DNA of 64,000 bases, taken from Pseudomonas neustonica (lineage in GTDB: Bacteria; Pseudomonadota; Gammaproteobacteria; Pseudomonadales; Pseudomonadaceae). The stretch lies in the NCBI RefSeq assembly GCF_003797945.1, contig NZ_RKKU01000001.1:62001-126000 (forward strand), written 5' to 3'. Below, in pieces: positions 44,373-52,964 of the stretch. Each line of letters opens with the position of its first letter. Positions within the stretch are counted from its first letter, which is position 1. A program made the translations under genes and the position numbers. The notes beneath the pieces were generated by a model. The model saw only the letters and a program-made list of their open reading frames with translations, was not told where the DNA came from and searched no databases.

Positions 44373-46442
44373 CTATTCGGCAGAAAAGTCGTAACTCATG
44401 CTGTCGCTCGGCGGTTGCAAATAGTGGCCCTGAATATAGTTGACCCCTGCTTGCCACAACGTTGGCATCATGGCCGCACTGTCGACGTAGGGTACGATAG
44501 TCAGTTTGCCCTGCGCGTGCAGCGTTGAGACCATGTTTTTCAAGGCTTCTACTGCCGCAGGATCGGATAGATCTCGGGCGAAAGACCCGTCTATCTTTAT
44601 GTAGTCGGCGTGCACATGTTTAAGCGAGGCGTACGGGTGCAGTGCACCGCCAAAGTGGCTGAGTGATACCTTGCAGTGCAGTGCGCGCAATGCTTCGGTA
44701 TGCACCTTGGCCTGCTTCAGGTAGGTATTCACGTCAGCTTCGTTGAACTGGAAGATAATACTGTCCGGTGGTAGCCGAGCCTCTTTCAGTTTGCCGGCAA
44801 TCCACTCGACCATTTCCGGATTTTGCAGGCTAGCGCCACTGAGGTTGATCAATAGGTGAGTACTGGCCCCCTTGCTGCGATGACTGCTGAGCAGGCGGGT
44901 GGCCTGAGTCACTACCCAACGGTCTATTTCTTCCGCCAACCCCGCTTCCTGCGCGGCAGGCAGAAAGTCTGCTGCCGGCACTTCTTCGCCTTCATGATTT
45001 AACAGGCGCAGAAAAGTCTCATAGTTCTCCGCGTCATCCCCGCGCAGGCTGATCACCGGCTGGAATAGCAGCCGGAAGCCATTGGTCTCAAGAGTGTGCT
45101 TTATCAGCGCAATCAGATTGCCGCGATTTGCCTGGTGCGCAAGCTCTTCCAGTGGGTTAAATATCTTGACGGCGTTGCCGCCCGCGGTATTGAGCTGATC
45201 TGCAAGGCGGTGCGCTCGGTTTATCGCCTCATCCGGATCGGCGCTGGTCTCACTGATGGCGGAGACACCGATACTGAGCGTAATTTGTACGGTACGCCCG
45301 CCTGCTTCAAACAGATTCGCCTCGACCTTGCGCCGCAGACTTTCCAGGGATTCCAATGCTGCTTCTGGCTCAATGCCGTTGATGAGCACAGTGCAGGCAT
45401 CATCACTGAAACGCGCAATCAACGTGCCTTCAGGGAAGTGTTCAAGCAGCAGCTGAGCAATATCGGTTAGCACCAGGTCCGCACCACCAAGCCCGATGTC
45501 AGACTGCAGGCTATTGAAGTCATCAATGCTGATATAAGCCAGGCTGCTTGGCTGGCCCAGCCGCACTGCGTTATCCCGCACGGCTTCAAGTTGATCTTGA
45601 AAATAGGAGCGGTTAAACAGACCGGTAACCAGGTCTCTACTGGCCATGACCTTGAGCTTTTCTTCAAACTCGGCGCTGGCGGTTTCTGCTCGGATAACGA
45701 CCTGAGTACAGGGCTCGCTATCGTAGCTCGCGGGAGAAAAGCTGAGGGAGATCGGGAACTGTTTTCCGCTGCTGTCCAAGCCCTTGAGACGCATCTCATT
45801 CTCGCCGCCTTGTTGTATATAGCTACGTAGAAAATCTTTGAAACGGCCTTGGTCCTCGCTGGCTATCAAGCCAACCATGGGTTCTGCCGCCAGATCATCC
45901 GGATCTTCATAGCCAAATAGCTGGATATACGAGCGGTTGGCGTAGATATGCATGCCTTCATGTACATAGGCAATGGCATCAACTGAACTATCGAGCAGCA
46001 GCTGGCAACGCTTTTCAGCCTCACGCAGGCTTTGCTCGGCGATGCGTCTTTGTCTGCGGGCGGCCAGGTTGGCAAGCTCGCGGCTGACTATGAGCGTCAG
46101 CAGTGCATCACTGTCGTCACTGAGTGCGTCCTGCATACCGGCCCTCAGTGCCTCGACGCGCAGCTCTGTACTGGGTGATGGTGCGAGCAGAATAAAAGGT
46201 ATATCGCGAGCCTGACGAGCAATTAAGCTTGCCGCCTCATGTGCTGTCATGAAGCTGGTTTCGGGTCTGGCCAGGCAGAGATCCCAGGTTTGTTGCAGCG
46301 ACTCCTGCAAGTCTTCTACTGAGGTGATGCGGTGAGCTCGGGTCGCGTGTCCGGCGTTACGTAACAGGCTTACCAGACGCTCTGCGTTGTTCTGCGAGTC
46401 ATCCAGAATAAGAAGTTTAATGGCTTGGTTTTCTTTGCCCAT
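44373..46442 (-). CDS. fimX: FimX, c-di-GMP-binding type IV pilus/twitching regulator
   Basis: The protein has four domains in order: a receiver-like domain (about 8-120), PAS (about 135-255), GGDEF (about 265-430) and EAL (about 445-690). The GGDEF site reads FSDDAC and the EAL site YETFLRL, so both catalytic motifs are degenerate, as expected for FimX, which binds c-di-GMP in its EAL domain without turning it over. The receiver domain lacks the usual phospho-Asp (LCLARPE). It promotes PilB-driven pilus assembly at a pole. ATG 46442 is chosen over the upstream in-frame GTG. Context: it lies downstream of a PilZ-like gene. Confidence 0.92.
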   Translation of the reverse strand: MGKENQAIKLLILDDSQNNAERLVSLLRNAGHATRAHRITSVEDLQESLQQTWDLCLARPETSFMTAHEAASLIARQARDIPFILLAPSPSTELRVEALRAGMQDALSDDSDALLTLIVSRELANLAARRQRRIAEQSLREAEKRCQLLLDSSVDAIAYVHEGMHIYANRSYIQLFGYEDPDDLAAEPMVGLIASEDQGRFKDFLRSYIQQGGENEMRLKGLDSSGKQFPISLSFSPASYDSEPCTQVVIRAETASAEFEEKLKVMASRDLVTGLFNRSYFQDQLEAVRDNAVRLGQPSSLAYISIDDFNSLQSDIGLGGADLVLTDIAQLLLEHFPEGTLIARFSDDACTVLINGIEPEAALESLESLRRKVEANLFEAGGRTVQITLSIGVSAISETSADPDEAINRAHRLADQLNTAGGNAVKIFNPLEELAHQANRGNLIALIKHTLETNGFRLLFQPVISLRGDDAENYETFLRLLNHEGEEVPAADFLPAAQEAGLAEEIDRWVVTQATRLLSSHRSKGASTHLLINLSGASLQNPEMVEWIAGKLKEARLPPDSIIFQFNEADVNTYLKQAKVHTEALRALHCKVSLSHFGGALHPYASLKHVHADYIKIDGSFARDLSDPAAVEALKNMVSTLHAQGKLTIVPYVDSAAMMPTLWQAGVNYIQGHYLQPPSDSMSYDFSAE

Positions 46443-46502
46443 AGTAGTCCGCACAGAGCGGGTTGCGCTGATGCGCAGCCCTTGGTGATGAGGCGTTTAA
46501 AT

Positions 46503-48299
46503 CTACAGAGACTTCCAAAGCGAGTCAAAGTCATCCTCAGTGCTAACCGTCAAGGATGAGGCTTTAGTCTCAGATTGAGACATCTCATCTTTTGTCTTCT
46601 CGATTAACTGATATTCAAACTGGCTATAGCTGCCGGTTGCCGTCATGCGCTCAGTGAGGTGCGCACGTTGAGAGTAGCCTGGACGGTGAATGATGATTTT
46701 GCTGTTGATCTGGAACGGCATTCGCGGCGTGATAATGGTTGCCGGTCTGTCAATGGCTGGAACTTCGGGCAGCAGCAGGGCGCGCAAGAACTGACTGGGC
46801 TCCCCGGTTTTGCGCAGCAGCTTGGCTGCACAGGGTGTGCAATGCGGTGCAACCAGCTCAATCCCCATTTGCGTACCACCACCACGTACTTGGCGAATCC
46901 AGCGCACGACGGCCAGAGTCCAGTCTTTGTCATTGGTCTCTTGTATGCCTAGCAACTCGCCAGCCTGCAGCTGTTTTGGCACTTCTTTAGGCCAGGTGAG
47001 ACAGAATCCACCGGGGCTATGATTGACGATGGGCAGCGTGTGAATCGGATAGTTCTCTGCTTCCTCGTCTTCGTCAATGCCGCTCCCTGTGCCGTTATAG
47101 TCGATCTGCTCTACACCAGCGCCGTGCCAGTCTACTGACTGGGAGCCGCCGTCAAATGCAGTAGCCCAGCCTGTCTGTTTTTCGCGTTGAGCCGCATCGG
47201 AGAAGGGGTTGGTCTCCATATCCTCCTCAGCATCGACAAAACGGGTAAAGGCTTTGCCGGCGATACGGTAGTGCGTTGCACTCATACCGATGCTGACCTT
47301 GAGCTGGCCTCCGCTCGGTATGCGGTTGAAGGTGCGTTCCGCCAAGTCGCCCCATGATTGACTCACATGTTGCAGTAGCTCGACACCCATATTGTCTGGG
47401 ATGCGCAGATCTCCGCGGTAGTCGTTACCTTGCAGCATGTAGTCTTTGATGCTGTTCACCAGCTCGCTGGTATCTAACCCAAGGCTATTGTCCAGGTTTT
47501 CGTCACGAATCAATGATTTGTAGCGCGCTGGGCAGTCCATATCAGGGTTGATGATGAATAGGGCTTTGGCGTCAGTTGGCTGCACAATGCGTGCGGTTCG
47601 GCTCCAGTCTTCCAGGGTCGAAAACAGCTTCCCCATGGCGCTCTGGCGCATCTGGTTCGGTCTTGCCGATCCCATCAGCAGCGCAATGATGTAGCTTTGT
47701 TCTATGCTCAGCGGTTTTGTGCTGGCGCTTTCCTTGTCCGGAACGGCGGTCAGGTGAAGCTTGCGCCGACGGGCGAGCTGGTATAGCTGGTGTAGCTCTA
47801 GCCAGACTCCGTCTGCCACGGGACAGTAGAGCTGAAAGGCGCGCAACAGTGGACCGCATAGGCTGCGAATGGAGCGTTGTAGCGCTAGCGTCATTTGGCT
47901 GGCATGATCTCGCGACTTTATGCTGCGCTCTTGCGCCACAACTATCTTGTAGCCATTGGCGAGGTGGTTTTGCAGCGATTGCGAGAGGTTGGCGACCTTA
48001 CGCGGTTTGTCTTCGAGAACGATGGACTGGCCAAGGTAATATTTGGATAGCGCTGTGCAAACATAGTGCACTTCAGGCCTGATCAGCTCGAGGATGGCCA
48101 GACGCCGATCAGCAGCCAACTCAAGCTGGTTCAGCTCGATGAGCCCTTGATATAACTGACGTGCTGTCTCACCAATGTTGGCTTTCGGCAGATTGGCCAG
48201 CCATTGGCTAATCCCCTTTTCCGTGCCTTCAGCAAAGCTCAAGCTGCTGAGTGTTTGCTGGGGAATACGCAAATTCAGTTTTTGCGATGTGCTATCCAT
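46503..48299 (-). CDS. PilZ-like domain protein upstream of fimX
   Basis: The protein of about 598 residues is mostly helical in its first 330 residues and has a PilZ-type signature VNHSPGGFCL near residues 425-434, followed by a beta-rich segment (VVRWIRQVRGGGTQMGIEL), the c-di-GMP-binding domain pattern. The RxxxR half of the motif is not clear. It corresponds by position to PA4958 and is coupled to fimX across 60 bases. A role with FimX in c-di-GMP-controlled pilus function is likely (inference). Start 48299 gives MDSTSQKLNLR; ATG 48308 is an alternative. Confidence 0.65.
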   Translation of the reverse strand: MDSTSQKLNLRIPQQTLSSLSFAEGTEKGISQWLANLPKANIGETARQLYQGLIELNQLELAADRRLAILELIRPEVHYVCTALSKYYLGQSIVLEDKPRKVANLSQSLQNHLANGYKIVVAQERSIKSRDHASQMTLALQRSIRSLCGPLLRAFQLYCPVADGVWLELHQLYQLARRRKLHLTAVPDKESASTKPLSIEQSYIIALLMGSARPNQMRQSAMGKLFSTLEDWSRTARIVQPTDAKALFIINPDMDCPARYKSLIRDENLDNSLGLDTSELVNSIKDYMLQGNDYRGDLRIPDNMGVELLQHVSQSWGDLAERTFNRIPSGGQLKVSIGMSATHYRIAGKAFTRFVDAEEDMETNPFSDAAQREKQTGWATAFDGGSQSVDWHGAGVEQIDYNGTGSGIDEDEEAENYPIHTLPIVNHSPGGFCLTWPKEVPKQLQAGELLGIQETNDKDWTLAVVRWIRQVRGGGTQMGIELVAPHCTPCAAKLLRKTGEPSQFLRALLLPEVPAIDRPATIITPRMPFQINSKIIIHRPGYSQRAHLTERMTATGSYSQFEYQLIEKTKDEMSQSETKASSLTVSTEDDFDSLWKSL

Positions 48300-48487
48300 A
48301 ACAGTCATATCCAGTGCAAGCAGTTCTGACCAAAGCCAAGCAGCCATCGAGCTTTGGCATTCCTGGCGCCTTGAGTTTCAAGTCTTCTAGTGAAGACACT
48401 GTAGCAGTTTAGCCTTTAAGTCGCTAAATCGTTTATGCATCGTTGGCACTGCTTCAACCGAGCTCTTTTTCACTATTATTGGTTGAT

Positions 48488-49513
48488 TCAGGAAGTGATC
48501 AGATCTACGTGAATAGGGACTTTCCCGGCTTCCCCTGCAATCTCTCTGACTAAGCGTGGTACGAGATAGCCCGGCAGTCGGGTCAGTAATTGTCCAACCA
48601 GGTGTTTGGCCTCTGCGTCGCTACAGTGAAAGTGGCTAGCGCCTCGCACATGGTCAAGAAGGTGGAGATAATAAGGTAATACGCCATTGTCGCCTAGTAC
48701 CTCACTCAGCGCCATCTGGTCTTCAAGTCGGTTGTTTACCCCGCGCAGCAATACTGCCTGATTGAGTAGGGTGATGTTTGCGCTTTTCAGCTTCTGCGTT
48801 GCTGCCAGCATCTGCGCATCAACTTCGTTTGCATGGTTACAGTGCAGCACCATGGTTACCGGTAATCGCGTAGCGCTGAGCGCCTCTATCAGTCCGTCAG
48901 TAACGCGCTGAGGGATGACGACTGGCAGTCTGGTGTGCACCCGTAGTCGCTTTATATGCGGGATATCCGCGATCTGACGGGTTAGCCAGGCGATGCGTCG
49001 ATCATTGGCGGCCAGCGGATCTCCACCACTGTAAATTACCTCATTAATGGAGGAGTCCTGGCGAATATAGTCCAGTGCCTGCTCCCACTCGGCGGTGCTC
49101 AGGTTGTTTTCGGCGTAAGGAAAGTGGCGGCGAAAACAATAACGGCAGTTGATCGCACAGCCAGCAGTGACCACCAGTAAAAGGCGGCCATGATATTTGT
49201 GGATGATGCCGGGTTGCGCATTACTATGCTGTTCGCCCAGTGGGTCCGTTACATAGCCGGGTTGATCTTCCAGTTCCTCGCCCAGCGGCAGTACCTGACG
49301 CAATAGCGGGTCGTTTGGATTGCCTGGTTGCATCCGCAGCAGATACGGCTCAGGGACGCGCAGTGCAAACTCTCGGCCTGCTGCCAGGGCGCCTGCCAGC
49401 AGGCCAGGGTCAAGCTTTAGACGTGCGAGCAATACCCTTGGGTCGGTAATGCTGCCAGCTAGCAGATTTTGCCAGCTGGCGGACTCAACACGAACTGAAG
49501 AACCATGTATCAT
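48488..49513 (-). CDS. epmB: EF-P (R)-beta-lysine system: lysine 2,3-aminomutase EpmB
   Basis: EpmB converts lysine to (R)-beta-lysine for attachment to elongation factor P by EpmA. The 341-residue radical-SAM protein has the cluster motif [13 protein letters not shown] (about 116-128), the PLP-type region, and IYSGGDPL. The frame from 49513 ([11 protein letters not shown]) is chosen, with an in-frame upstream ATG at 49531. It is divergent from efp, with which it shares the interval 49514-49621, and is close to epmA on the other side. In P. aeruginosa efp is not modified this way. Confidence 0.92.
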   Translation of the reverse strand: MIHGSSVRVESASWQNLLAGSITDPRVLLARLKLDPGLLAGALAAGREFALRVPEPYLLRMQPGNPNDPLLRQVLPLGEELEDQPGYVTDPLGEQHSNAQPGIIHKYHGRLLLVVTAGCAINCRYCFRRHFPYAENNLSTAEWEQALDYIRQDSSINEVIYSGGDPLAANDRRIAWLTRQIADIPHIKRLRVHTRLPVVIPQRVTDGLIEALSATRLPVTMVLHCNHANEVDAQMLAATQKLKSANITLLNQAVLLRGVNNRLEDQMALSEVLGDNGVLPYYLHLLDHVRGASHFHCSDAEAKHLVGQLLTRLPGYLVPRLVREIAGEAGKVPIHVDLITS

Positions 49514-49621
49514 TGGTGTTTTTCCGCGCAAGGGTGTCAGGGTATCCGACTGGCTGCCTCCATCTGTTGTCAGAAGGCGCGTTGTCGGATTATCCGTTTA
49601 ATTGAAAGTGGGAATGTGTGT

Positions 49622-50188
49622 ATGGCCAATTATTCTACCAATGAATTCAAGCCGGGTCTTAAGGTGATGCTCGACGGCGATCCTTGTTCCATCCTGGAAA
49701 ACGAATACGTGAAGCCCGGCAAAGGTCAGGCATTTAACCGCGTCAAGGTACGTAACCTGAAGACGGGTCGCGTGAACGAGCGTACCTTCAAGTCGGGCGA
49801 GTCGCTCGAAGGTGCTGACGTGATGGATCGTGAGATGGAATATCTCTATGCCGACGGTGAGTTCTGGCACTTCATGGCCACTGATGGTTCTTTTGAGCAG
49901 TATGGTGCTGATGAGAAGGCAGTTGGTGATTGCAGCAACTGGATGAAAGAGCAGGTTGTATATACGGTAACGCTATTCAATGGCGCGCCTATCGCTGTTT
50001 CTCCGCCCAATTTTGTTGAGTTGGAAGTAGTTGAAACCGACCCGGGTGTGCGCGGCGATACCTCGGGTGGCGGCACCAAGCCAGCCAAGCTGGCGACGGG
50101 TGCGGTAGTAAAAGTACCCCTGTTTATTAATACCGGCGATGTGCTCAAGGTTGATACGCGTTCTAACGAGTATGTTGGCCGCGCCTAA
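49622..50188 (+). CDS. efp: Elongation factor P
   Basis: EF-P binds between the P and E sites and rescues ribosomes stalled on polyproline. The 188-residue protein has the three-domain beta-rich fold. The modified residue lies at the tip of domain [14 protein letters not shown] has Lys34, the site of beta-lysylation by EpmA and EpmB. The frame is open upstream to 49505, but ATG 49622 gives the family N-terminus ([12 protein letters not shown]). A strong terminator follows. The Lys34 context with neighbouring epmAB matches the Enterobacteria/other beta-lysyl type, unlike the Arg32-rhamnosylated EF-P of P. aeruginosa. Confidence 0.96.
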   Translation: MANYSTNEFKPGLKVMLDGDPCSILENEYVKPGKGQAFNRVKVRNLKTGRVNERTFKSGESLEGADVMDREMEYLYADGEFWHFMATDGSFEQYGADEKAVGDCSNWMKEQVVYTVTLFNGAPIAVSPPNFVELEVVETDPGVRGDTSGGGTKPAKLATGAVVKVPLFINTGDVLKVDTRSNEYVGRA

Positions 50189-50207
50189 GCTGCTATCTGT
50201 ATCGAGA

Positions 50208-50232
50208 AACCGGAGCCTGGCTCCGGTTTTTT
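50208..50232 (+). terminator. Intrinsic terminator after efp
   Basis: AACCGGAGC and GCTCCGGTT form a 9-bp stem with a CTG loop, followed by T4. epmA begins 22 bases later, so this may attenuate transcription into epmA. Confidence 0.88.
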
Positions 50233-50253
50233 GTGCCTGATTGGAGAGTGTCC

Positions 50254-51216
50254 ATGACAGTTGACTGGAGGCCGAGCGCTTCACTTGAGGCGCTCCATCG
50301 GCGCGCCGCTATTATCAATCAGATTCGTCGCTTCTTTGCTGAGCGCGATGTACTTGAGGTAGATACCCCCTGCTTGTCAGCGGCAGCAGTCAGCGATCCG
50401 CATCTGTTTCCTTTTTCGACTGACTTTGTGCCGGAAGGGGCTGCCATAGCTCAGCGTTTTTATCTGCACACCTCTCCGGAATACCCCATGAAGCGACTAC
50501 TGGCTGCCGGTAGTGGTGCCATCTGGCAGCTTTGCAAGGTGTATCGAAATGGTGAGGTGGGCAGCAGGCACAACCCTGAGTTCAGCATGCTGGAATGGTA
50601 TCGCCCCGGCTTTGATCATCATCGGCTGATGGATGAGGTGGACGATCTGGTTATGCAGGTGCTCGATTGTAAGCCAGCCAGAAGGGTTAGCTATTCAGCT
50701 ATTTTTGCCGAGCATACTGGGCTGGATATTTACCGCTGCTCAGATCAGCAGTTGCAACAAGTGGCGCTGGAACGCACTGGCTTTAGTGGCGAGCTGTCGC
50801 GTGATGGCTGGTTGAATCTGCTGTTCTCACATTGCGTGGAAGTCGAGCTGCTGGAACCGACTATGGTGTATGCCTTTCCCGCTTCTCAGGCGGCATTGGC
50901 GAAAGTCGTGGAGGGCGATGACCGGGTGCCGAGCGCGGCGCGCTTCGAGCTCTTTGTTGCCGGCATGGAGTTGGCCAACGGCTACTTTGAATTGACTGAT
51001 GCACAGGAGCAGGCAAGACGATTTGAGGCGGACCGTCAACAGCGGCTGGCACTTGGTTATCCCGATTTGCCCTTGGATCAGCCGTTATTGTCGGCTCTAA
51101 AGTCAGGCTTGCCAGACTGTGCGGGAGTTGCCCTTGGCGTGGACCGCTTGATCATGCTGGCGCTGGGCGCCAGCCGTATTGATCAGGTCCTTGCTTTTGA
51201 TTTTTCGCGTGCCTGA
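50254..51216 (+). CDS. epmA: EF-P-(R)-beta-lysine ligase EpmA
   Basis: EpmA is a truncated class II lysyl-tRNA synthetase (no anticodon domain) that transfers beta-lysine to Lys34 of EF-P. The 320-residue protein has the class II motifs: VDTPCLSAAAVSDPHL, CKVYRNGEVGSRHNPEFSMLEWY (motif 2) and GVALGVDRLIMLALG (motif 3). Start ATG 50254 has GGAGAG six to seven bases upstream. Its stop abuts the psd stop: they are convergent with no gap. Confidence 0.93.
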   Translation: MTVDWRPSASLEALHRRAAIINQIRRFFAERDVLEVDTPCLSAAAVSDPHLFPFSTDFVPEGAAIAQRFYLHTSPEYPMKRLLAAGSGAIWQLCKVYRNGEVGSRHNPEFSMLEWYRPGFDHHRLMDEVDDLVMQVLDCKPARRVSYSAIFAEHTGLDIYRCSDQQLQQVALERTGFSGELSRDGWLNLLFSHCVEVELLEPTMVYAFPASQAALAKVVEGDDRVPSAARFELFVAGMELANGYFELTDAQEQARRFEADRQQRLALGYPDLPLDQPLLSALKSGLPDCAGVALGVDRLIMLALGASRIDQVLAFDFSRA

Positions 51217-52068
51217 TTACTGTTGAGCGGTGCCCATCAGTTGCCCCATGCTTACTGCACTGCCAGCTTTTAGGTCGGCATGCCAATGGGCTGCTTCGGG
51301 TCCAAACAGTACAATGGCGGTAGAGCCAAGCTTGAAACGCCCCATTTCTTCACCCTTGGCCAGGCTCGGCGCGGCCTGACCATATTCAGTAGATCGCAGT
51401 TGCCGACTGGGCGGCGCAACCAGGCCAGCCCATACGGTTTCTACCGAGGCAACAATCATGGCGCCAACGAGGACCACTGCCATGGGGCCGGCCTCTGTAT
51501 CAAACAGGCAGACGACGCGTTCGTTGCGGGCAAACAGCTCAGGTACATTCTCGGCGGTCGTTTGATTGACCGAAAACAGGCGCCCGGGTACGTAAATCAT
51601 CTCGGTCAGTGTGCCGGAAAAAGGCATATGTACGCGGTGATAATCGCGTGGTGACAGGTAAACAGTAGCGAACTCGCCACCCTGAAAAGCGCTGGCATGA
51701 TCGGGGTTGCCGCCGAGTAGCTCGGTCACGCTGAAGCTGTGTCCCTTAGCTTGGAAAATGCGGCCGTGTTCAATCTTGCCCAGCTGGCTGATAGTGCCGT
51801 CTGCAGGGCAGAGAATACCCTTTTCAGCTGGGTCCAAGGGGCGCGCATCTGCTTTCAGGGCGCGGGTGAAGAAATCGTTGAAGCTACTGTACGCCGTAGG
51901 ATTTTCCTCCTCGGCCTGGCTCATATCGACTTCATAGCGGCCGACAAACCAGTTGATAAAAGGGTTTTTTACCCAAGGCCACGTGCAGTTTGCCAGGCAA
52001 CCTGCGAGGCGAGATAGCAAGTGGTGTGGCAGCAGATACTGCATCAGGATGAATAGGCGTGCGGGCAT
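51217..52068 (-). CDS. psd: Phosphatidylserine decarboxylase proenzyme
   Basis: Psd makes phosphatidylethanolamine at the inner membrane. The 283-residue precursor has the self-cleavage motif LGST in [12 protein letters not shown] (Ser at about 252), which yields the pyruvoyl group, plus [11 protein letters not shown] near 87-97 and [11 protein letters not shown] near 139-149. GAGG nine bases upstream supports the start at 52068; the N-terminus resembles other Pseudomonas Psd. Confidence 0.95.
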   Translation of the reverse strand: MPARLFILMQYLLPHHLLSRLAGCLANCTWPWVKNPFINWFVGRYEVDMSQAEEENPTAYSSFNDFFTRALKADARPLDPAEKGILCPADGTISQLGKIEHGRIFQAKGHSFSVTELLGGNPDHASAFQGGEFATVYLSPRDYHRVHMPFSGTLTEMIYVPGRLFSVNQTTAENVPELFARNERVVCLFDTEAGPMAVVLVGAMIVASVETVWAGLVAPPSRQLRSTEYGQAAPSLAKGEEMGRFKLGSTAIVLFGPEAAHWHADLKAGSAVSMGQLMGTAQQ

Positions 52069-52077
52069 GAAGAGTCC

Positions 52078-52887
52078 TCAGAGTTCGATAGGGGTTTCTG
52101 GATGATTTCCCCATTCAGCCCACGACCCTGCGTAGGCTTTGACATTGGGGTAGCCGAGCAATTTTGCGGCCAGGTAGGTGAAGCCGGAACGGTGATGAGT
52201 TTGGCAATGGGTGACAATTTCCTTGTCAGCGCTGATGCCCAACGTCTGCAGGTGCTGAGCAAGATCCTCGCGCAGACGAAGGCCGCGCTCAGGGTCCATG
52301 CCGGCCGTCCACTCAAAGTTGATAGCTCCGGGAATGTGCCCGCCTTTGGCCGCAACCACTTTCTCGCCGCGGTATTCCTGCGCAGATCTTGCATCCCAAA
52401 TGATCCGATCCGGATTCTGCAGATTGTTTTTAACGTTTTGTATATCTACCGTATGGTCACTATTGAGCGTGATGTCCGGTTGGCTGGGGGAGGCATGATT
52501 TGCTTGCTGCTCCAGCGCAAGCCCAGATTGCTGCCAGGCTTTCAGGCCACCATTGATATAGCTGTAGTGCGTGTGTCCTATGCTGTCCAATAGCCAGATA
52601 AAGCGCCCTGCCCATCCACCACCCTCATCGTCGTAAACGATGTAATGCAGCTGGTCATGGTGACCCAATTCGGCGAACAGTCCCTGCAATACGTCCCGTG
52701 TCGGTAATAGGCCAGGTACTGGAGCAGGTGAGGCGATTCTTGTCGGTGCTAAGTGCACTGCTCCCGGGATGTGTCCTTGCTGATATTGCTCGGTACTACA
52801 CAAGTCGACCAGGCGGCAATGTCGCTGATCCTTTGGTAATTCCAGGTCCGTCGGCTCCAGCAAAAGTGGCAAGGTATTCATCGTCAT
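52078..52887 (-). CDS. rhdA: Thiosulfate sulfurtransferase (rhodanese)
   Basis: RhdA transfers sulfane sulfur from thiosulfate to cyanide or thiophilic acceptors. The 269-residue protein has tandem rhodanese domains; the active loop of the second is HCQTHHRSG, with the catalytic Cys near residue 228, in the form specific to Azotobacter/Pseudomonas RhdA. The first domain has YDDEGGGWAGRFIWLL. Start 52887 has AGAGG eight bases upstream. It ends nine bases before psd and is likely cotranscribed. Confidence 0.93.
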   Translation of the reverse strand: MTMNTLPLLLEPTDLELPKDQRHCRLVDLCSTEQYQQGHIPGAVHLAPTRIASPAPVPGLLPTRDVLQGLFAELGHHDQLHYIVYDDEGGGWAGRFIWLLDSIGHTHYSYINGGLKAWQQSGLALEQQANHASPSQPDITLNSDHTVDIQNVKNNLQNPDRIIWDARSAQEYRGEKVVAAKGGHIPGAINFEWTAGMDPERGLRLREDLAQHLQTLGISADKEIVTHCQTHHRSGFTYLAAKLLGYPNVKAYAGSWAEWGNHPETPIEL

Positions 52888-52964
52888 ATTTGGCGCCTCT
52901 GCAGACAAAGGGATGGCAAGGTTGCTGCTCAATGCGCGCATTGTAGCGGATTACTGTTGCCGGT

